A stretch of 64,000 bases of DNA from Haemophilus parainfluenzae (GTDB lineage: Bacteria > Pseudomonadota > Gammaproteobacteria > Enterobacterales > Pasteurellaceae): NCBI RefSeq assembly GCF_014931275.1, contig NZ_CP063110.1, forward strand, positions 1,844,001-1,908,000, given 5' to 3'. Shown here one piece after another: positions 60,141 through 64,000 of the stretch. How positions within the stretch are numbered: position 1 is the first letter of the stretch; each line of letters starts with the position of its first letter. Position numbers and translations under genes: made by a program. The notes under the pieces are model-generated. The model saw nothing but the letters and a program-made list of their open reading frames with translations. It ran no database searches and was not told the DNA's origin.

Positions 60141-60539
60141 ATGGCGTTAAAACTCTACCCAATCGTACAGCAACGCTTAAATAATAACATAGCAGATGAG
60201 ATAATCCTGTCCCTTTGGCAAAACAACCTCAATAAACTACCACAAGGTCACTGTTGTTATGGCATTTATTTTAATTATGCTACGAATTACCAAGCTGACT
60301 ATGATTTTGCGATTGCAAGTGAAGTAGTATTAGAAACAGATATCCCGGTGATTGAAATTGAAGATTTGAGTTTCTACGAAGTTTTTCGTTGCAAAGTAGA
60401 TGAAATTTATCAAACATGGCAACTGATCTGGAAAAAAGAACAACAAGGTTTACTTAAGCGGGCTTATTCGGTGGATTTTGAAAAATACCACCCTGATGGT
60501 TTGGTAGAAATTTATATCGCTGTTGAACCACATTGCTAA
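60141..60539 (+). CDS. GyrI-like small-molecule-binding domain protein
   Basis: A 132-residue single-domain protein resembling the GyrI/AraC-effector-binding fold (SHS2 module). Support comes from the C-terminal signature F..Y.P.G.VEIYIAV (FEKYHPDGLVEIYIAVEP), the TWQLIWKKE helix and two beta-alpha-beta units of about 60 residues; the match is to the family pattern, not a close homologue. Such domains bind small hydrophobic molecules or inhibit gyrase. It has a strong SD (TGGAGG) right after the 48-bp palindrome, so it may be regulated by it. It is separated from the downstream metY-like gene by 73 bp with an uptake-signal pair. Confidence 0.65.
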   Translation: MALKLYPIVQQRLNNNIADEIILSLWQNNLNKLPQGHCCYGIYFNYATNYQADYDFAIASEVVLETDIPVIEIEDLSFYEVFRCKVDEIYQTWQLIWKKEQQGLLKRAYSVDFEKYHPDGLVEIYIAVEPHC

Positions 60540-60612
60540 GCTCAAAGTGCGTAGAATTTTATAAAAAACGACCGCACTTTATCCCAAAACAAACACAACA
60601 AAGGAAAAAACA

Positions 60613-61881
60613 ATGAAATTCGAAACGAAATTCCTCCATGCTGGCTACAGCCCTAAAAACGGTGAGCCACGTGTTCAACCTATCGTACAAAGCACGACTT
60701 ATACCTACGATTCTGCAGAAGAAATTGGCAAGCTATTTGATTTACAAGCTGCAGGTTATTTCTATACTCGCCTAGCAAACCCAACGACAAATGCTGCGGA
60801 AGAAAAAATTACGGCACTTGAAGGTGGCGTTGCAACAATGTGTACGGCTTCTGGTCAATCTGCGGTTTTCTATGCGATGTTGAATATTTTAGAAGCCGGT
60901 GATCATTTTATTTCCTCTTCTTATGTATATGGCGGTACTTACAATTTATTTGCCCATACATTCAAAAAAATGGGCATTGAAGTGAGTTTTGTGGATCAAG
61001 ACTTACCGCTTGAAGAACTCAAAAAAGCGATTCGTCCAAATACAAAAGCTGTTTTTGCTGAAACTATTGCTAACCCTGCTTTACGAGTATTAGATATTGA
61101 AAAATTTGCTGCCTTAGCGAAAGCTGCAGAGGCGCCATTATTAATTGATAACACTTTTGCCACCCCTTATTTTTGTCGCCCAATCGAATTTGGCGCAAAC
61201 GTGGTCATTCACAGCACATCTAAATATTTAGATGGTCATGCTATTGCCTTAGGTGGATCCATTACTGATGGTGGTAACTTTAATTGGAATAACGGCAAAT
61301 ATCCGCAATTAAGCACGCCAGACCAAACTTATCATGGTTTAGTTTATACAGAAACCTTTGGTCCTGCGGCTTATATTGTCAAAGCACGTGTACAATTAAT
61401 GCGTGATTTAGGTGCTACTCCTGCCCCACAAAATAGTTTCTTGTTGAATGTAGGCATGGAAACCCTTGCTCTTCGCATGCAACGTCATTATGAAAATGCA
61501 CAGGCCGTAGCCGAGTTTTTAGAAAAACATCCGCAAGTCGCTAAAGTGAATTACCCAGGCTTATCAAGCTCACCAGATTACTCGCTCAAACAAAAATATT
61601 TACCTAGCGGTTTGTGTGGTGTCATTTCCTTTGAGATTAAAGGTGGCAAAGAAACTGCGGCAAAATGGTTAAACGCGTTACAAATGACCTCACGTGAAGT
61701 ACACGTAGCCGATATTCGTACTTGTGCGTTACATCCAGCGACTTCAACACATCGCCAATTAAGTGAAGCTGAACTAGAACAAGCTGGTATTTCTGCAGGA
61801 CTTATTCGTCTTTCTTGCGGTATTGAAAATATCCAAGATATTTTAGCTGACTTAGAGCAAGCATTTGCTGCAGCGAAATAA
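60613..61881 (+). CDS. metY: O-acetylhomoserine/O-acetylserine sulfhydrylase
   Basis: A 422-residue PLP enzyme of the Cys/Met metabolism family (MetY type) that makes homocysteine from O-acetylhomoserine and sulfide. Motifs are KFLHAGYSPKNGEPRV, the conserved AxxSGQSAVFY loop, and the PLP lysine in VIHSTSKYLDGHAIALGGSI. Length (about 425 aa) separates it from the 380-400 aa MetB/MetC enzymes. It lies between dnaK and dnaJ, with a short palindrome after the stop acting as a possible terminator. SD AAAGGAAA. Confidence 0.93.
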   Translation: MKFETKFLHAGYSPKNGEPRVQPIVQSTTYTYDSAEEIGKLFDLQAAGYFYTRLANPTTNAAEEKITALEGGVATMCTASGQSAVFYAMLNILEAGDHFISSSYVYGGTYNLFAHTFKKMGIEVSFVDQDLPLEELKKAIRPNTKAVFAETIANPALRVLDIEKFAALAKAAEAPLLIDNTFATPYFCRPIEFGANVVIHSTSKYLDGHAIALGGSITDGGNFNWNNGKYPQLSTPDQTYHGLVYTETFGPAAYIVKARVQLMRDLGATPAPQNSFLLNVGMETLALRMQRHYENAQAVAEFLEKHPQVAKVNYPGLSSSPDYSLKQKYLPSGLCGVISFEIKGGKETAAKWLNALQMTSREVHVADIRTCALHPATSTHRQLSEAELEQAGISAGLIRLSCGIENIQDILADLEQAFAAAK

Positions 61882-61890
61882 GTATTATAA

Positions 61891-61909
61891 GGCAGGCAAA
61901 TTGCCTGCC
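61891..61909 (+). terminator. hairpin after metY
   Basis: GGCAGGCAA-A-TTGCCTGCC is a palindrome 9 bp after the metY stop; a clear T-run is missing, so it is a weak terminator candidate. Confidence 0.5.
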
Positions 61910-61955
61910 ACTTTAAATAGAGAGATAAAAGCGTTCAGCTTATCGCTTATTTTTA

Positions 61956-61988
61956 TTTGTTTACTTATCTTAATAGTAAGCAAACAAA
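61956..61988. other. stem-loop in the dnaJ leader
   Basis: TTTGTTTACTTA (61956-61967) pairs with TAAGCAAACAAA (61977-61988) apart from one G-T pair, around a 9-nt loop, about 145 nt upstream of the dnaJ start in an AT-rich 250-bp gap. Its role is unknown. Confidence 0.6.
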
Positions 61989-62131
61989 AACAAGTATAAA
62001 TTAACGTATTTACCCTTGATATTTCTGCCTTCGGCATCATTTTTATTGTTAGGTATGTTGTTATGCAGTACCACACAATAACAAAATAAAATTTTTTAAA
62101 TTTATATTTTTAAACGGAAAACGAAAACATT

Positions 62132-63268
62132 ATGGCAAAGAAAGATTATTACGACGTTCTTGGTGTTGAACGTGGCGCAGATGAAAAAGCAATTAAACGT
62201 GCTTACAAAAAACTCGCCATGCAATATCACCCTGATAGAACCAAAGGTGATAAAGCCAAAGAAGAAAAATTTAAAGAAATCCAAGAAGCCTATGAAATCT
62301 TAGGCGATAAAGAAAAGCGTGCCGCTTACGATCAATACGGTCACGCAGCCTTTGAACAAGGTGGCATGGGAGGCGGTGGCTTCGGTGGCGGATTCAGCGG
62401 CGCTGATTTCGGTGATATTTTTGGTGATATGTTCGGTGATATCTTTGGCGGTGGTGGACGTGGTCGTCAACGTGTAGTACGCGGTGAAGATTTACGTTAT
62501 GACATCCAAATTACATTAGAAGAAGCCGTAAAAGGTACAACCAAAGACATCCAAATCAATACGCTTGCTCACTGTGATAGCTGCGATGGTACTGGCGCAG
62601 AAAAAGGATCAAAAGTTGAGACATGCCCAAGCTGTCATGGTTCAGGTCGTATTCGTCGCCAACAAGGTTTCTTCGTAACTGAAGCCGTTTGTCCTACTTG
62701 TCATGGTTCTGGTAAGAAAATTGAAAAACCATGTAAAAGCTGCCATGGCGAAGGTCGTGTTCACAAGAAGAAAAACCTTTCCGTTAAAATCCCAGCAGGT
62801 GTGGATACCGGCAATCAATTACGTTTAAGCGGTGAAGGCGCAGCGGGTGAAAATGGTGCACCAGCAGGCGATTTATATGTGGTAATTCATGTTAAAGAAC
62901 ATCATATCTTTGAACGTGATGGAAACAACCTCTACTGCGAAGTGCCAATCAGTTTCTCAATGGCAGCGTTAGGGGGTGAAATTGAAGTTCCAACCTTAGA
63001 CGGTAAAGTGAAACTCAAAATTCCTGCGGAAACCCAAACAGGCAAGCTCTTCCGTATGCGTGGTAAAGGGGTGACCTCTACACGTAGCGGCTACGCAGGC
63101 GATCTCATTTGCCGCGTGGTGATTGAAACACCGGTAAACTTAAATAAAGAACAAAAAGAATTATTAGAAAAACTGGAAGAAAGTTTGAAAGGGCAAAAAT
63201 CTCATAGCCCGAAATCTTCAAGCTTTTTAGACGGTGTGAAGAAATTCTTTGATAACTTAGGTAAGTAA
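62132..63268 (+). CDS. dnaJ: co-chaperone DnaJ (Hsp40)
   Basis: A 378-residue class A J-protein that delivers substrates to DnaK and stimulates its ATPase. J-domain residues about 1-70 include the HPD motif (YHPDRTK), then a Gly/Phe-rich linker ([14 protein letters not shown]), four CXXCXGXG zinc repeats ([32 protein letters not shown]) and the C-terminal beta-sandwich domains. Length is normal. Because metY and a GyrI-like gene split the dnaK-dnaJ pair, dnaJ needs readthrough or its own promoter; I see no convincing sigma-32 site in the leader (a CTTGATA at about 62010 lacks a good -10). Confidence 0.97.
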   Translation: MAKKDYYDVLGVERGADEKAIKRAYKKLAMQYHPDRTKGDKAKEEKFKEIQEAYEILGDKEKRAAYDQYGHAAFEQGGMGGGGFGGGFSGADFGDIFGDMFGDIFGGGGRGRQRVVRGEDLRYDIQITLEEAVKGTTKDIQINTLAHCDSCDGTGAEKGSKVETCPSCHGSGRIRRQQGFFVTEAVCPTCHGSGKKIEKPCKSCHGEGRVHKKKNLSVKIPAGVDTGNQLRLSGEGAAGENGAPAGDLYVVIHVKEHHIFERDGNNLYCEVPISFSMAALGGEIEVPTLDGKVKLKIPAETQTGKLFRMRGKGVTSTRSGYAGDLICRVVIETPVNLNKEQKELLEKLEESLKGQKSHSPKSSSFLDGVKKFFDNLGK

Positions 63269-63278
63269 TCCTAAACAG

Positions 63279-63324
63279 AAAGTGCGGTCAATTTTAAAAC
63301 TGTTTTGAAATTGACCGCACTTTT
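63279..63324. terminator. bidirectional terminator dnaJ / modC-like
   Basis: AAAGTGCGGTCAATTTT and its complement AAATTGACCGCACTTTT form a 16-bp stem with a 12-nt loop between the convergent genes. Confidence 0.9.
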
Positions 63325-63342
63325 ATTTTATAAGTAATGACT

Positions 63343-64000
63343 TTACACGACAGAAATCGCTTTTATTTGCACATAAACATCCATGCCTTGAGCAAAATGC
63401 AATTCATTAAACGCCCATTTACTGATACTTGCCCAAACTTTATGCCCTTCTACCAACACCGCAATGTCAATGCGATTCTCTTGCGGAATGATTTGGACAA
63501 TTTGCCCACGTAAGATATTACGAATGCTCGTTTGCTCTGGCTTGCTGAGAGTAAGTGACACATCGGAACTATAAATACAGACGCGTACTTTTTCATTCGC
63601 TTGATGATGTACTTCATTAATCCAAAGCTGTTGTTCGCCCAAAGAAAGTGCGGTCATTTTATAGGTTGGATTATGTAAATATACTGGCAACGCCAATACA
63701 CTACTCTGTTCCGATTCGCCTTTCCAAGGGACAAATAACGGACTGTTCCACACATTTTCTAAGGAGTCATAGGCTTTCACTTTGCCGTTTTCCATCAGCA
63801 CAACGCGATCGGCCAAACGTAATAATTCGTCCAAACTGTGCGTCACATATAAAATCGGCACATTAATTTCTTTAGATAGACTTTCCAGATATTGCATAAG
63901 CTCACGTTTGCGAGGCACATCTAAAGCTGAAAGCGGTTCATCCATTAACAAAATATCAGGATCTGTTAATAAGGCTCGCCCAATCGCTACACGTTGTTTT
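63343..64000 (-). CDS. molybdate ABC transporter ATP-binding protein ModC-like (partial)
   Basis: The C-terminal part of an ABC ATPase; its 5' end lies outside the window. The remaining 218 codons begin with the end of the signature ([14 protein letters not shown]) and continue with Walker B ([11 protein letters not shown]), the H-loop ([13 protein letters not shown]) and a C-terminal TOBE-type domain ([39 protein letters not shown]). The TOBE domain with the IPQE motif matches ModC of molybdate importers. It probably ends a modABC operon running leftwards. An uptake signal is inside it. Confidence 0.88.
   Translation of the reverse strand, partial: KQRVAIGRALLTDPDILLMDEPLSALDVPRKRELMQYLESLSKEINVPILYVTHSLDELLRLADRVVLMENGKVKAYDSLENVWNSPLFVPWKGESEQSSVLALPVYLHNPTYKMTALSLGEQQLWINEVHHQANEKVRVCIYSSDVSLTLSKPEQTSIRNILRGQIVQIIPQENRIDIAVLVEGHKVWASISKWAFNELHFAQGMDVYVQIKAISVV

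Overview
The window is 64 kb of a Pasteurellaceae chromosome, most likely Haemophilus (H. parainfluenzae or a close relative). Evidence: dozens of copies of the Haemophilus-type DNA uptake signal AAGTGCGGT/ACCGCACTT, moderate-to-low GC, and gene neighbourhoods that match what I recall of H. influenzae (seqA-menE-mscK-aroC-mepA-TSUP-lpxM next to fldA-fur; apt-dnaX; argG-purC; dnaK/dnaJ). The species name is an inference. Almost everything is chromosomal core; no prophage, IS element or CRISPR array is visible.

Region 1 (1-6001) is the main accessory locus: a PTS EIIC of the glucose/maltose family (cut by the window edge), an endonuclease/exonuclease/phosphatase-fold protein, a single reading frame carrying a complete MalQ followed by a complete glycogen/maltodextrin phosphorylase, and a divergent TreR-like GntR regulator. 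The proteins look like oral-streptococcal maltose genes and the stretch has no exact uptake signal. The shared intergenic region holds a perfect CRP site and several CGTA-centred candidate operators. The likely job is maltose/maltodextrin uptake and conversion to glucose and glucose-1-phosphate.

Region 2 (6081-16382): tehA, serS, a ydcH-like small gene, an EamA transporter coupled to an unknown membrane protein, a UPF0126 protein with proA, a yedI-like gene, and apt-dnaX. dnaX contains a candidate -1 frameshift site with an immediate stop, as in E. coli gamma-subunit synthesis. Region 3 (16496-27602): a seven-gene minus-strand run (seqA, menE, mscK, aroC, mepA, TSUP permease, lpxM), then an esterase and the Fur-controlled fldA-fur pair. 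Region 4 (27711-33488): argG, a YeeZ-like protein, PurR-controlled purC, prfC, a small orphan gene, and a Met-Leu-Gln tRNA operon. Region 5 (33612-47805): a phosphodiester-glycosidase-family protein, hemA, gloB, yafS-like, yegP-like, ycaO, gyrA, a TorD-like chaperone, a qmcA/nfeD/quinone-reductase cluster, modF and sstT.

Region 6 (47995-64000): an SOS-controlled UmuD-like gene whose product lacks the protease Ser and Lys; mepS; the pyruvate dehydrogenase operon aceE-aceF-lpdA (three lipoyl domains); mgsA; a ydgA-like gene; dnaK behind a sigma-32-type promoter; a GyrI-like gene preceded by a 48-bp perfect palindrome; a metY-like gene; dnaJ; and the end of a modC-like gene running off the window. 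The two genes between dnaK and dnaJ split the usual dnaKJ operon.

The strongest leads are the MalQ-phosphorylase fusion with its regulatory region, the protease-dead SOS UmuD homologue, the dnaX frameshift signal, and the 48-bp palindrome downstream of dnaK.
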